A DNA stretch of 64,000 bases, from NCBI GenBank assembly GCA_017445115.1, contig JAFSUU010000021.1:1-64000 (forward strand), in the 5' to 3' direction. The notes beneath the pieces are model-generated. The model had not been told where the DNA came from and ran no database searches. It saw nothing but the letters and a program-made list of their open reading frames with translations. A program made the position numbers and the translations under genes. Below are positions 26,021 through 34,950 of the stretch, piece after piece (position 1 is the stretch's first letter; each line of letters opens with the position of its first letter). The DNA comes from Clostridia bacterium. Lineage in GTDB: Bacteria; Bacillota_A; Clostridia; Oscillospirales; CAG-272.

Positions 26021-27508
26021 TCACCTGTAGCTGCCGTGTTCTTTTTTGAATGCGGCTTTGTTTTCGTACATTAATTTGTCGGCGCGTTTGAAGACAAGCT
26101 CGACCGTGTTGTCGTCGGAGGCGAAGTCTGCGACGCCGACGGCAGCGGAGAATCTGAGCCACGGATCCGCGTCGGTTTTTGAATAAGACTTTTCGTATTC
26201 GGCTCTGAGACTGTTTGCTATCGCATGACGATTAGTGTAATCGTCACCCTGAAGCACGATGATGAATTCGTCGCCGCCTATTCTGAACACGGGCGAATTC
26301 TTGAATTCGTTGAGAGCTATGTCGCAGCAGCCCTTGATGTAGATGTCGCCGGCTTTGTGTCCGTAGTCGTCGTTGATCTTTTTCAGGTCGTTTATGTCGA
26401 TCATAACGAACGCGAACTCGGCGATCCCTTTCATGATCTGACTGTTTAGCTCTTCTGATTTCTTGATGTACGCGGCCTTGTTGCCGACACCGGTGAGAGA
26501 ATCCTTGTATGATTCAATGCTGAGTTGATCGATCTGCTTGTCCTTGTCTTCGATCTCGATCTGGGCCTTCAGCTTGTCCTCCTGAAGCGAGGACACGTCT
26601 TTGAGGTAATCGACGATGTTGATCTGCATTGACCGTATGCTCTCATATATCTCGTTTATCTCATCCCGGCCCTTTATATCAAGATTCATAACGCCCGCAT
26701 CCTCGTAAGAGAGATGCTCTGACGGTTCAAAACGCTTCATTTCGCGCGTCATAGCGTGAAGAGGTTTGACCACGACCTTGTTGATGAGCAGTACCGCGCC
26801 GACCATCACAGCCGCAGTGAACAGAAGAGAACCGATGACGATGTACGCTAAGAGCTGATAGCGCTGCGCCATGACGTCATTCATACCGAAATCACATCCC
26901 GCGACACAGACGCAGTTGCCGTTCGAATCGTATACCGGATAAAACGCCGAACACAGCCAGCCCCAGTTTCCGTGCGAGATCGTCGGCTCAGTCATAGCGG
27001 CGAGATCCATACCAAGAAGTTCCTCTTCCCGTTCCTCGTAGTATCCGGTCTCATAGACCTCAACGCTTTCGTCATCGATCAGATACATATCCTTATCCGC
27101 GTTTATGTCTCCATGTGCGGTAAGATAGAGATATTTGATGTCCTGTACGTTCTCTATGTATTCGGTCAGTATGTGACGGATCTTGGAGTATTCATCCCAC
27201 AAGCCGTGTTCCTTGAGATACGAAATGACGGGCTCTTCGTCGTCTTTTTCCTCAGCCGCCTCGCGCAGCTGCTGGTATTCTTCGGTCTCTGCGGCGCTGC
27301 GAAGTTTTGCGAGGAAATCGCCGTCAACGAGAGACGCCATATTGCGGGCGTTGTCGCTGGCAGCCTGCTTGTAGTAGTTGTCTATTGTGTTGGCGCTCGT
27401 AAAGAACGCAATAGCCGCTGTTCCCAGAGCTGAAACGATGATAGTGAACGCGACGAAAATATACATCTTCTTTTTTACGGAAAATCTCTTTTTGGTTTTT
27501 TCTTCCAT
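26021..27508 (-). CDS. membrane-bound GGDEF protein (probable diguanylate cyclase)
   Basis: A 495-residue sensor enzyme. The order is a first transmembrane segment (about 13-35), an extracytoplasmic sensor region of about 185 residues, a second transmembrane segment (about 222-245), a HAMP-like stretch, a short coiled coil and a C-terminal GGDEF domain (about 335-490). The active-site motif RIGGDEF is intact and DINDLKKINDDYGHKAGD is the conserved nucleotide-binding part, so synthesis of c-di-GMP is expected. I see no RxxD inhibitory site five residues before GGDEF. The ATG at 27508 is chosen because the promoter (27546-27574) would start transcription downstream of the longer reading frame's first codon. 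The signal is unknown; no EAL or PilZ protein lies in the window. Confidence 0.85.
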   Translation of the reverse strand: MEEKTKKRFSVKKKMYIFVAFTIIVSALGTAAIAFFTSANTIDNYYKQAASDNARNMASLVDGDFLAKLRSAAETEEYQQLREAAEEKDDEEPVISYLKEHGLWDEYSKIRHILTEYIENVQDIKYLYLTAHGDINADKDMYLIDDESVEVYETGYYEEREEELLGMDLAAMTEPTISHGNWGWLCSAFYPVYDSNGNCVCVAGCDFGMNDVMAQRYQLLAYIVIGSLLFTAAVMVGAVLLINKVVVKPLHAMTREMKRFEPSEHLSYEDAGVMNLDIKGRDEINEIYESIRSMQINIVDYLKDVSSLQEDKLKAQIEIEDKDKQIDQLSIESYKDSLTGVGNKAAYIKKSEELNSQIMKGIAEFAFVMIDINDLKKINDDYGHKAGDIYIKGCCDIALNEFKNSPVFRIGGDEFIIVLQGDDYTNRHAIANSLRAEYEKSYSKTDADPWLRFSAAVGVADFASDDNTVELVFKRADKLMYENKAAFKKEHGSYR

Positions 27509-27545
27509 AACGACCGTCCCGTATTTTATTTTTTTCGATAAAATA

Positions 27546-27574
27546 ATTATATCACGTCCGCGTGAAGATTTCAA
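27546..27574 (-). promoter_or_regulatory. sigma-A promoter of the GGDEF gene
   Basis: On the minus strand, TTGAAA (27569-27574), 17-bp spacer and consensus TATAAT (27546-27551). Confidence 0.75.
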
Positions 27575-27630
27575 CGGCTGAATGAATAATATACTCTTAT
27601 CGTTGCCAGCCGAAAAATCCTTGCTTCACG

Positions 27631-27690
27631 CAAAACTTCTTCCAGGAAGTTTTGAAGGGTTATTAAGGGGGACTTTTTCGAAAGTCCCTC
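27631..27690. repeat. tandem double-hairpin repeat, copy C (terminator)
   Basis: Hairpin I CAAAACTTC/GAAGTTTTG (27631-27654) and hairpin II GGGGGACTTT/AAAGTCCCTC with a TTCG loop (27667-27690). It follows the minus-strand DUF5107 gene. On the plus strand the hairpin order equals copies A and B, so relative to its gene it is reversed. Confidence 0.75.
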
Positions 27691-27712
27691 TTGATTTGCT
27701 CACCCTTCAGTA

Positions 27713-29716
27713 TTATTTCTTTTTCTTCTGCGACGTGCGGTAGTCAAAGATCGCGGGGACTTCGCATTCGTTTCTGTCAAACGGGAGTCCTGCTTCCTTC
27801 GCCTTCGCTTCCTCGAGATCGAGATAGATATTCGTGATGATGTTCTCGCCTTCTCTGATGTCCGCTACCACAAGACCGCCGTTTTCCCGGAGAACGCTTT
27901 CAGCGTATTCAAGATCGCCGAGCTTGATGCTTGCTATCACAAGATAAAGCTTTATTCTGCCGATGGAGAGGAGTTCGGGCTCAAGAGCTTTTGCAAGTTC
28001 CATCACTTCGCCGTACATTTCCGATGCGACGAGAGACGCCATTGCCTCTTTCGCGAGTGATTCGTCGCCCGGCATCATTTTTGACGCCTTCATCATTTTT
28101 TCGGCAGAGTCTTTGTTGTTCCCGCAAAGTTTAGCGATCATCGCAAAGCCGTACATCGCCCACGCAGACGGCGTAAGATCAAATGACTTTTCAAAGCAGT
28201 TGTAAGCGTCCTGAAGCTTCTCATATCCCGTCGCGCAGTATGCGGCGCCGAGTTCGAGGTAAGTGTACCAGTTTTCGGCGTCTTTGTCTTTTACAGCCGA
28301 CTCAAGCATTTTTACGAACTCACCCTGAAGCATCCAGGAGTTCGGAACGTCTGCGGGGTCGTGATGACCCGTCGTTCCTTCGTTCATAAGGCGAAGCCAG
28401 TCCTCCTGCTCGCGCCCGGGAGCGCCGAAATCGAGATGCGGAGCGATCAGCGCTTCTCCGGATCTTTCGCGGCGTATGTTTTCGAGCGCGCACCAGCCGG
28501 AGCCTTCAAAGATAATGGCGTCGGCGCGCCGTTTTGCCATAGGTCTCGTCGCGTCGAGCATATTTTCGAGCTCTTCCTCGCCTATCATAGCTTCAAGCTT
28601 TGTCGCCACCTCGTTTTTCGCAGCTGCCCAGTCGTCGCCGTGAACTACCGCCGGGTCTGCGCTCATCGCGCCGTACGCCTCAAGCCATTCCCACGTTGTT
28701 TTCGGCGGCATCGGAACACACTCGTATTGAGACGAAGCGAGTCCCGCCTGTATCTCCGTGTATCTGAGATCGGAGCCGTCCTCGGTCAGATATTCCTGCC
28801 ATCTGTCGCCGCCGGTGCCCTGGCCCCATGCGAAGAGTTTCCGTCCTTTCAGGAGGGAAGTTGAAGTCTGTATCAATCCGTAACCGTCGGCGTCAAGCTG
28901 CGCTTCGTATTTGCGTGCCCTGTCCGGGATCTTGTAGAAGTGATCCATCGCGTTCGGTATCTCGCACGGACGCGTACCGTCGAATCCGTCGTGCTCGGGA
29001 ATATTGACGAGAGAAATGTTGTTCTCCTGAACGTACGCGCCGTCGGCGTTTACGATTACGCGGCATCCCTTCGTTTCGGGGACCGCGATGTTGCTCCACC
29101 AGTACATCGGTACGACGTCGTAGAGCGGATTTATTATCCTCATCCTCGCGAACATGAAGCGCGATCCTTCCGGAATGAAGAAATCCATCTGCTTCACAAC
29201 GCGGCGTATCCTCTCAAATTCGTACATACGGAGAACGGGGGTGCCGTCGTCAAATTTCGTCACCGCCGTGAATAATCTCTCGCATGTGTGAACGTTGTGA
29301 CCGAAAAAGCCGCAGTTCCACTCGACGCCTCCCGAGGTCCAGGCGTTTCTAATCGCAAGGTTGCACGGACGGAGCACCGGATTCACCGACAGAAGCTCGC
29401 GCCCCGCGTCTTTGTCGAAAAGCGACATCAGCTTACCGCCCCAGTCGGGAAGGAAGGTCGCCTTAAGATGCTCGTTCTCGAGAACGACGGCGTTCACCTT
29501 CGTCTCGTAAAGCTCCCTCGTGTACATATCCTGCATCCTGTACGGAAACGGACTCGGAACGTGACCGTAACCCACGAAAAGTCCGTCCTCTTCAGGAAGG
29601 TTCGTGTTTCCGCTTCTGTGCCAGAAGCATACATTCGACAGCGCGGGAAGAGAGGATTCTCCCCGCATATTGGCGCTCATCATCGTAAGAGTCGTCTGTT
29701 TCAGCGTTGAATTCAT
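27713..29716 (-). CDS. DUF5107 domain protein with TPR region
   Basis: A 667-residue cytoplasmic protein without signal peptide. Residues about 45-375 match DUF5107, a galactose-mutarotase-like beta-sandwich: LKATFLPDWGGKLMSLFD (about 84) and NAWTSGGVEWNCGFFGHN (about 122) are the hallmark segments. Residues about 465-640 contain helical repeats of TPR type, such as WYTYLELGAAYCATGYEKLQ and AYNCFEKSFDLTPSAWAMYG. Homologues in gut Firmicutes and Bacteroidetes occur with sugar-utilisation genes, but none are adjacent here; a role in carbohydrate handling is only suggested by the fold. ATG follows GGAGAA, with a strong divergent promoter upstream. Confidence 0.8.
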   Translation of the reverse strand: MNSTLKQTTLTMMSANMRGESSLPALSNVCFWHRSGNTNLPEEDGLFVGYGHVPSPFPYRMQDMYTRELYETKVNAVVLENEHLKATFLPDWGGKLMSLFDKDAGRELLSVNPVLRPCNLAIRNAWTSGGVEWNCGFFGHNVHTCERLFTAVTKFDDGTPVLRMYEFERIRRVVKQMDFFIPEGSRFMFARMRIINPLYDVVPMYWWSNIAVPETKGCRVIVNADGAYVQENNISLVNIPEHDGFDGTRPCEIPNAMDHFYKIPDRARKYEAQLDADGYGLIQTSTSLLKGRKLFAWGQGTGGDRWQEYLTEDGSDLRYTEIQAGLASSQYECVPMPPKTTWEWLEAYGAMSADPAVVHGDDWAAAKNEVATKLEAMIGEEELENMLDATRPMAKRRADAIIFEGSGWCALENIRRERSGEALIAPHLDFGAPGREQEDWLRLMNEGTTGHHDPADVPNSWMLQGEFVKMLESAVKDKDAENWYTYLELGAAYCATGYEKLQDAYNCFEKSFDLTPSAWAMYGFAMIAKLCGNNKDSAEKMMKASKMMPGDESLAKEAMASLVASEMYGEVMELAKALEPELLSIGRIKLYLVIASIKLGDLEYAESVLRENGGLVVADIREGENIITNIYLDLEEAKAKEAGLPFDRNECEVPAIFDYRTSQKKKK

Positions 29717-29761
29717 TTCGGTTCTCCGTAAAAATACGCGTATTATTTATAGATCAAGATA

Positions 29762-29790
29762 AGTTTAGCATAAAGCTCCGGTTATGTCAA
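29762..29790 (-). promoter_or_regulatory. sigma-A promoter of the DUF5107 gene
   Basis: Minus strand TTGACA (29785-29790), 17-bp spacer, TAAACT (29762-29767). It is back to back with the polysaccharide-operon promoter, 25 bp between the two -35 boxes. Confidence 0.7.
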
Positions 29791-29815
29791 GGCGGACGCG
29801 CACCTTATAAAACTA

Positions 29816-29844
29816 TTGATTTTTTATATAATATATGGTATAAT
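29816..29844 (+). promoter_or_regulatory. extended -10 promoter of the polysaccharide operon
   Basis: TTGATT at 29816-29821, 17-bp spacer, TATAAT at 29839-29844 preceded by TGG. Confidence 0.75.
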
Positions 29845-29899
29845 GCAGTGATAATGGAGTAATATGCCGCGATGCCGGTTTTACCGGAAAGGAAAGACA

Positions 29900-30688
29900 A
29901 TGATAAAGAACTTGTGGTTCAGTTATAAGAAATACGGGTTTCTCTTAAAGCAGCTGATTATAAGAGATTTCAAGGTTAAATATAAGCGTTCGGTACTCGG
30001 CGTTCTGTGGAGCCTGCTCTATCCGCTCCTTATGACCGCGGTCATGGCGATCATTTTCTCGAACGTGTTCAAATTCTCGACGCCGGGAGTGAATTACGTC
30101 GCGTATCTTATCACGGGACTGACGCTCTTCAACTATTTTTCCGAAGCGTCGAACCTCGCGATGAGCAGCGTCGTCACCAACTTCCCGCTCATCAATAAGG
30201 TGTATATGCCGAAATACATTTTCCCGCTGTCTAAAGCGCTGTTCGTCGGCATAAACTTCCTTCTCTCCCTGATACCCATGTATCTCGTCATATTGTTTAC
30301 CGGTACGGGACTTAACTGGTATCATTTCCTGCTTCCGTACTGCTTCGTGTGTCTGTTTTTATTTACGCTCGGAATGGGATTCCTGCTTTCTGCGGTCTCG
30401 GTATTTCTCCGCGATATGTTTTATATCTACGGGATCATCATAACGATTTGGACTTATATGACGCCGCTTATGTATGACGTCAGTCTCATATCGAACCGCG
30501 TGCTGCTCTTTATTATGAAGCTCAATCCCATGTACCAGTACGTCACCTTTGCGAGAACGATAATACTGTACGGACGTGTCCCGAGCCTTATGCAGTTCGC
30601 AGGCTGCGCGGTATCTGCGCTTCTTGTTCTGTGCATCGGCGCTTTCGTATTCAAAAAGACGCAGAACAAGTTCATCTATTATATGTGA
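29900..30688 (+). CDS. ABC-2 permease of a polysaccharide exporter (Wzm/TagG-like)
   Basis: A 262-residue membrane protein with six hydrophobic segments. The amphipathic N-terminus LLKQLIIRDFKVKYKRSVLG followed by WSLLYPLLMTAVM is characteristic of Wzm/TagG/RfbA-type permeases that flip undecaprenyl-linked glycans to the outer face of the membrane. The ATG at 29900 follows GGAAAGGAAAG; the longer frame starting at 29864 has no such site. The ATPase gene follows after 15 bases, and rhamnose and glycosyltransferase genes follow that, so the cargo is probably a rhamnose-containing polysaccharide. Confidence 0.88.
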   Translation: MIKNLWFSYKKYGFLLKQLIIRDFKVKYKRSVLGVLWSLLYPLLMTAVMAIIFSNVFKFSTPGVNYVAYLITGLTLFNYFSEASNLAMSSVVTNFPLINKVYMPKYIFPLSKALFVGINFLLSLIPMYLVILFTGTGLNWYHFLLPYCFVCLFLFTLGMGFLLSAVSVFLRDMFYIYGIIITIWTYMTPLMYDVSLISNRVLLFIMKLNPMYQYVTFARTIILYGRVPSLMQFAGCAVSALLVLCIGAFVFKKTQNKFIYYM

Positions 30689-30703
30689 TCGGAGGTGCGG
30701 CAA

Positions 30704-31474
30704 GTGAACGAAAAAACTGATTACATGGTCGAGGTCAACGACGTTTCGATGATGTTCAACCTCGGGATAGATAAAGGCTTCTCTCTGAAGCAGGGGTTTA
30801 TAAATCTTTTCAACAGAAAAAAGAGACTTGAAAAAAAGCAGAACCGCGAGAAGAACAAATTTCTCGCGCTGAAGGACGTCAGCTTCAAAGTCGAGCGCGG
30901 AGAGGTCGTCGGATTTATCGGGGCGAACGGCGCCGGAAAATCCACGATGCTCAAGGTCATAGCCGGAGTTATGAAGCCGACGGGCGGATCCGTGATCACC
31001 AGAGGCAATATCTGTCCTATGATAGAGCTCGGCGCGGGATTCGACACCCAGCTGACCGCGAGGGAGAATATTTATCTCGACGGTTCTATCATGGGCTACA
31101 GCAGAGAATTCATCGATCAGAAATTTGATGAGATAGTCGATTTTTCGGAACTTCGCGAGTTTCTCGACGTTCCGGTTCAGAACTTCTCGTCCGGTATGAC
31201 GGCACGTCTCGCGTTTTCGATAGCGACCGTCGTCGATCCCGAGATACTCATTGTTGACGAGATCCTGTCCGTCGGTGATATTAACTTTCAGGCAAAGAGC
31301 GAGAAAAAAATGATGGATATGATAAACGGAGGTACGACGGTACTTTACGTTTCCCATTCGCTCGAATCGGTAAAAAAGCTTTGCAATAAAGTGATATGGC
31401 TCGATCACGGAACAATGCGCGCGGTCGGCGGCACCGAGGTGTGCGACGAATATCTGAGAGCTCAGATGATTTGA
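30704..31474 (+). CDS. ABC ATPase of a polysaccharide exporter (Wzt/TagH-like)
   Basis: A 256-residue ATPase. Walker A is FIGANGAGKSTML (about 72-84), the signature is NFSSGMTARLAFSIA (about 162) and Walker B is ILIVDEILSVGD (about 185); the SVGD segment and the insertion between the first strand and Walker A (GFSLKQGFINLFNRKKRLE) are typical of Wzt/TagH proteins. It has no C-terminal carbohydrate-binding domain, so chain-end recognition of the O9a type is unlikely. The start is GTG at 30704, 8 bases from GGAGG (30691-30695). Confidence 0.88.
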   Translation: MNEKTDYMVEVNDVSMMFNLGIDKGFSLKQGFINLFNRKKRLEKKQNREKNKFLALKDVSFKVERGEVVGFIGANGAGKSTMLKVIAGVMKPTGGSVITRGNICPMIELGAGFDTQLTARENIYLDGSIMGYSREFIDQKFDEIVDFSELREFLDVPVQNFSSGMTARLAFSIATVVDPEILIVDEILSVGDINFQAKSEKKMMDMINGGTTVLYVSHSLESVKKLCNKVIWLDHGTMRAVGGTEVCDEYLRAQMI

Positions 31475-31511
31475 CAGAGAATTCAAATTTTAATATAAAC
31501 GAGGTGCGAAC

Positions 31512-32396
31512 ATGAAAGGTATAGTTCTTGCAGGGGGAAGCGGTACGCGTCTTTATCCTCTTACGATGGTGATGTCCAAGCAGCTCCTTCCGGTATACGA
31601 CAAACCGATGGTATATTATCCTCTGTCGGCGCTCATGCTCGCGGGTATCCGCGACATACTGCTCATATCGACTCCGCGCGATCTGCCGAATTTCAAAAAC
31701 CTTCTCGGCGACGGCAGTCAGTTCGGTATCAGTCTGTCATACGCGGAACAGCCGTCTCCCGACGGACTCGCACAGGCGTTTATTATCGGCGAGGAGTTCA
31801 TCGGCGACGACAGCTGCGCGATGGTTCTCGGCGATAACATATACTACGGCAACGGGTTCAGCTCAGTTCTTGCATCCGCGGCAAAGAACGCGGAAGACGG
31901 CAGAGCGACCATTTTCGGATACTACGTGACCGATCCCGAAAGGTTCGGTATCGTCGAATTCGACGCCGACGGAAAAGTCATATCCGTTGAGGAAAAACCG
32001 AAGAATCCCAAGAGCAATTACTGTATCACCGGCCTTTACTTCTATCCTTCCGGTGTTTCGAAACTCGCGAAGGAAGTGAAGCCGAGCGCAAGAGGAGAGC
32101 TTGAAATCACGACTCTCAACGATATGTATCTCAAGAGAGGAGAGCTTGACGTAAAGCTTCTCGGAAGAGGATACGCGTGGCTCGACACCGGAACGATGGA
32201 TTCGCTGACCGACGCTTCCGATTTCGTAAGGATGATAGAGACGAGACAGAGCAGCCAGATCGCGGCGCTCGAGGAGATCGCATACATAAAAGGATGGATC
32301 GACCGCGAGACTCTTCTCGCGTCTGCCGAACGCTACGGAAAATCACCCTATGGCGCGCACCTCAAGAACGTCGCCGAAGGAAAGATAAGGTATTGA
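31512..32396 (+). CDS. rmlA: glucose-1-phosphate thymidylyltransferase
   Basis: A 294-residue nucleotidyltransferase making dTDP-glucose from dTTP and glucose 1-phosphate, the first step of dTDP-L-rhamnose synthesis. The N-terminal [11 protein letters not shown] (8-18) and [16 protein letters not shown] (about 25) bind nucleotide; VLGDNIYYG (about 108) holds the metal-binding Asp; [17 protein letters not shown] (about 162) is the sugar site. Length is that of the short RmlA type. It is the first of four rml genes in the order A-C-B-D. Confidence 0.96.
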   Translation: MKGIVLAGGSGTRLYPLTMVMSKQLLPVYDKPMVYYPLSALMLAGIRDILLISTPRDLPNFKNLLGDGSQFGISLSYAEQPSPDGLAQAFIIGEEFIGDDSCAMVLGDNIYYGNGFSSVLASAAKNAEDGRATIFGYYVTDPERFGIVEFDADGKVISVEEKPKNPKSNYCITGLYFYPSGVSKLAKEVKPSARGELEITTLNDMYLKRGELDVKLLGRGYAWLDTGTMDSLTDASDFVRMIETRQSSQIAALEEIAYIKGWIDRETLLASAERYGKSPYGAHLKNVAEGKIRY

Positions 32397-32397
32397 T

Positions 32398-32970
32398 ATG
32401 ACGGTAGGGAATTTCACGTTTGAAAAAACGAAGATCGAGGGAGTATATATAGTGACTCCGAAGCTTTACGGCGACGAGCGCGGATATTTTCTCGAAACGT
32501 ACAAGGAAAAAGATTTCGACGAAGCGGGGCTTGTTTACCGCTTTATCCAGGACAATCAGTCGAGTTCCCGCCGCGGGGTCCTTCGCGGACTTCACTTCCA
32601 GAAGACTCATCCGCAGGCTAAACTCGTCAGAGTTTTGAACGGCGAGGTGTTCGACGTCGCGGTGGATCTGCGCGAGGGAAGCCCCACTTACGGACAGTAC
32701 GTCGGCGCGTATCTTTCGGCTGAAAACCATAAACAGCTGATGATCCCGAGAGGGTTTGCCCACGGGTTCGTCGTCGTCAGCGACTACGCCGAGTTCGCCT
32801 ACAAATGCGACGAGGTATATCACCCGGAGGACGAGGGCGGCATTATGTGGAACGACCCGGACGTCGCGATCGAATGGCCGGACGCCGCGCCTTTCATACT
32901 CAGCGAAAAAGATAAACGTCATCCGACGCTTAAACAACTGAACTTTTCATTCAAGGAGGAGCAGAAATGA
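32398..32970 (+). CDS. rmlC: dTDP-4-dehydrorhamnose 3,5-epimerase
   Basis: A 190-residue cupin that epimerises C3 and C5 of dTDP-4-keto-6-deoxyglucose. The catalytic His is in RGVLRGLHFQ (about 59-68) and the general-acid Tyr is expected in the YAEFAYKCDEVYHPEDEGG region (about 133). The gene begins one base after rmlA, and its last four bases overlap rmlB, so the three are translationally coupled. Confidence 0.95.
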   Translation: MTVGNFTFEKTKIEGVYIVTPKLYGDERGYFLETYKEKDFDEAGLVYRFIQDNQSSSRRGVLRGLHFQKTHPQAKLVRVLNGEVFDVAVDLREGSPTYGQYVGAYLSAENHKQLMIPRGFAHGFVVVSDYAEFAYKCDEVYHPEDEGGIMWNDPDVAIEWPDAAPFILSEKDKRHPTLKQLNFSFKEEQK

Positions 32971-33986
32971 ACGTGATCGTAACCGGAGGAGCCGGATTTA
33001 TCGGTTCAAATTTCATCTTTTACTATCTTGATAAACATCCTGAAGACAGGGTTATTTGCGTTGATAAGCTGACGTATGCCGGGAATCTCTCGACGCTGAA
33101 AGGCGTGATGGACGATCCGCGTTTCCGCTTCGTCAAAGCCGATATATGCGACGGCGCGGCGATGGACGCGCTGTTTGAGGAGGAGCGCCCCGACGTCGTG
33201 ATCAATTTCGCGGCGGAGAGCCACGTCGACAGGTCCATTGAGGATCCGCAGTTGTTCCTTCGCACCAACATAATGGGTACGGCGACACTTCTCGACGCGT
33301 GCAGGAAGCACGGCATCAAACGGTTCCATCAGGTCTCGACCGACGAGGTGTACGGCGACCTTCCGCTCGACAGGCCCGATCTGTTCTTTACGGAGTCGAC
33401 TCCGATCCATACATCGAGCCCGTATTCTTCCTCGAAAGCGGCGGCGGATCTTCTCGCGCTCGCTTACCACAGAACGTATGGACTTCCCGTTTCGATCTCG
33501 CGTTGTTCCAACAACTACGGTCCGTATCAGTTCCCCGAGAAGCTGATCCCGCTCATGATAGCGAATGCGCTCTCGGACAAGCCGCTTCCCGTTTACGGAG
33601 AAGGGCTGAACGTGCGCGACTGGCTCTACGTCGACGATCACTGCAAGGCGATCGACCTTATCGTTCATTCCGGACGCGTCGGCGAGGTCTACAACATCGG
33701 CGGACACAACGAGATGAAGAATATCGACATCGTTAAGCTCATAGTTAAAGAACTCGGAAAGTCCGAAGATCTCATAACTCACGTCACCGACCGCAAAGGG
33801 CACGATATGCGTTATGCGATCGATCCGGAAAAGATCCATACCGAACTCGGATGGCTTCCCGAGACGATGTTCGCGGAAGGTATCAAAAAGACGATACGCT
33901 GGTATCTTGACAACCGCTCGTGGTGGAAGGAGATCATCAGCGGCGAGTACAGAGATTATTACGAGAGAATGTACGGCAACAGATAA
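32967..33986 (+). CDS. rmlB: dTDP-glucose 4,6-dehydratase
   Basis: A 339-residue short-chain dehydrogenase/reductase of the extended type. GGAGFIGSNF (7-16) binds NAD; VSTDEVYG (about 121) carries the Thr-Asp-Glu catalytic residues; YSSSKAAAD (about 150) has the Tyr and Lys of the YxxxK motif; NNYGPYQFPEKLIP and NVRDWLYVDDHCKAI are family signatures. It converts dTDP-glucose to the 4-keto-6-deoxy sugar, the substrate of RmlC. An AAGGAGGAG site lies in the end of rmlC. Confidence 0.96.
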   Translation: MNVIVTGGAGFIGSNFIFYYLDKHPEDRVICVDKLTYAGNLSTLKGVMDDPRFRFVKADICDGAAMDALFEEERPDVVINFAAESHVDRSIEDPQLFLRTNIMGTATLLDACRKHGIKRFHQVSTDEVYGDLPLDRPDLFFTESTPIHTSSPYSSSKAAADLLALAYHRTYGLPVSISRCSNNYGPYQFPEKLIPLMIANALSDKPLPVYGEGLNVRDWLYVDDHCKAIDLIVHSGRVGEVYNIGGHNEMKNIDIVKLIVKELGKSEDLITHVTDRKGHDMRYAIDPEKIHTELGWLPETMFAEGIKKTIRWYLDNRSWWKEIISGEYRDYYERMYGNR

Positions 33987-34013
33987 GTATTTTATCTGCT
34001 GCGGGAGGCAATA

Positions 34014-34940
34014 ATGAGAGTTTTTGTTACCGGTGTGAACGGTCAGCTCGGACATGACGTCGTAAACGAGCTTGCCGCGAGAGGCCACGACGTTGTCGCA
34101 AGCGATATAACGCCAGCTTATGCGGGACTTGACGACGGCACCTCTGTGACGACGGCAAAGTATATCCCTGCCGATATAACGGACGCGGCGTCTCTTGACA
34201 AAATCATATCATCCGTAATGCCCGACTGCGTGATACATCCTGCCGGATGGACTGCGGTCGACGCCGCAGAGGATCCGGAAAACAGAGAAAAGGTCTTTGC
34301 CGTGAACGCAAAAGGGACGGAAAACGTCGCACTCGCCTGCCGCAAAGCCGGATGTAAAATGATATATATAAGTACGGACTACGTCTTCGACGGCAAAGGA
34401 ACCGAACCGCGCCTTCCCGACGACGAGTCTTTCTCGCCTCTCGGAGTATACGCTGAGAGCAAACTCGAAGGGGAGCTTGCAGTAAAGCGCATACTTGAAA
34501 AGTATTTTATAGTCCGCATCGCGTGGGTGTTCGGAATAAACGGAAAGAATTTTGTGAAAACAATGCTCTCACTCGGGAAGACTCATCCCGAACTCCGCGT
34601 CGTCTCCGACCAGATCGGAACGCCTACCTATACGCTCGACCTCGCGCCGCTCCTTTGCGATATGGCACAGAGCGAAAAGTACGGGGTGTATCACGCGACC
34701 AACAGCGGAGGATTTATAAGCTGGTACGACTTCGCCTGCGAGATATTCCGGATTGCCGGGTACGAAACGAAGGTCGTTCCGGTGACCACCGCGGAGTATG
34801 GACTTTCAAAGGCAAAGAGACCTTTCAACAGCAGACTTGACAAGAGCAAACTCGACGAGAACGGTTTTTCGCAGCTTCCCGACTGGCGCGACGCGCTGTT
34901 GCGGTATATCGAGGAGCTTCGAGCGAAAGAAATGATTTAA
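34014..34940 (+). CDS. rmlD: dTDP-4-dehydrorhamnose reductase
   Basis: A 308-residue NAD(P)-dependent reductase, last step of dTDP-L-rhamnose synthesis. GVNGQLGHDV (7-16) is the nucleotide-binding loop; YISTDYVFDGKG (about 119) and YAESKLEGE (about 143, YxxxK) are catalytic; RIAWVFGINGKNFVKTML is a RmlD-type segment. The C-terminal RPFNSRLDKSKL is the usual RmlD signature. Together with rmlA, rmlC and rmlB it completes the pathway within 3.5 kb. Confidence 0.95.
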   Translation: MRVFVTGVNGQLGHDVVNELAARGHDVVASDITPAYAGLDDGTSVTTAKYIPADITDAASLDKIISSVMPDCVIHPAGWTAVDAAEDPENREKVFAVNAKGTENVALACRKAGCKMIYISTDYVFDGKGTEPRLPDDESFSPLGVYAESKLEGELAVKRILEKYFIVRIAWVFGINGKNFVKTMLSLGKTHPELRVVSDQIGTPTYTLDLAPLLCDMAQSEKYGVYHATNSGGFISWYDFACEIFRIAGYETKVVPVTTAEYGLSKAKRPFNSRLDKSKLDENGFSQLPDWRDALLRYIEELRAKEMI

Positions 34941-34950
34941 GGAGCTGTCA

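Noticed and set aside
26021..27508. Reading the GGDEF protein as a degenerate sensor
   Set aside because: The RIGGDEF motif and the nucleotide-binding residues are intact.
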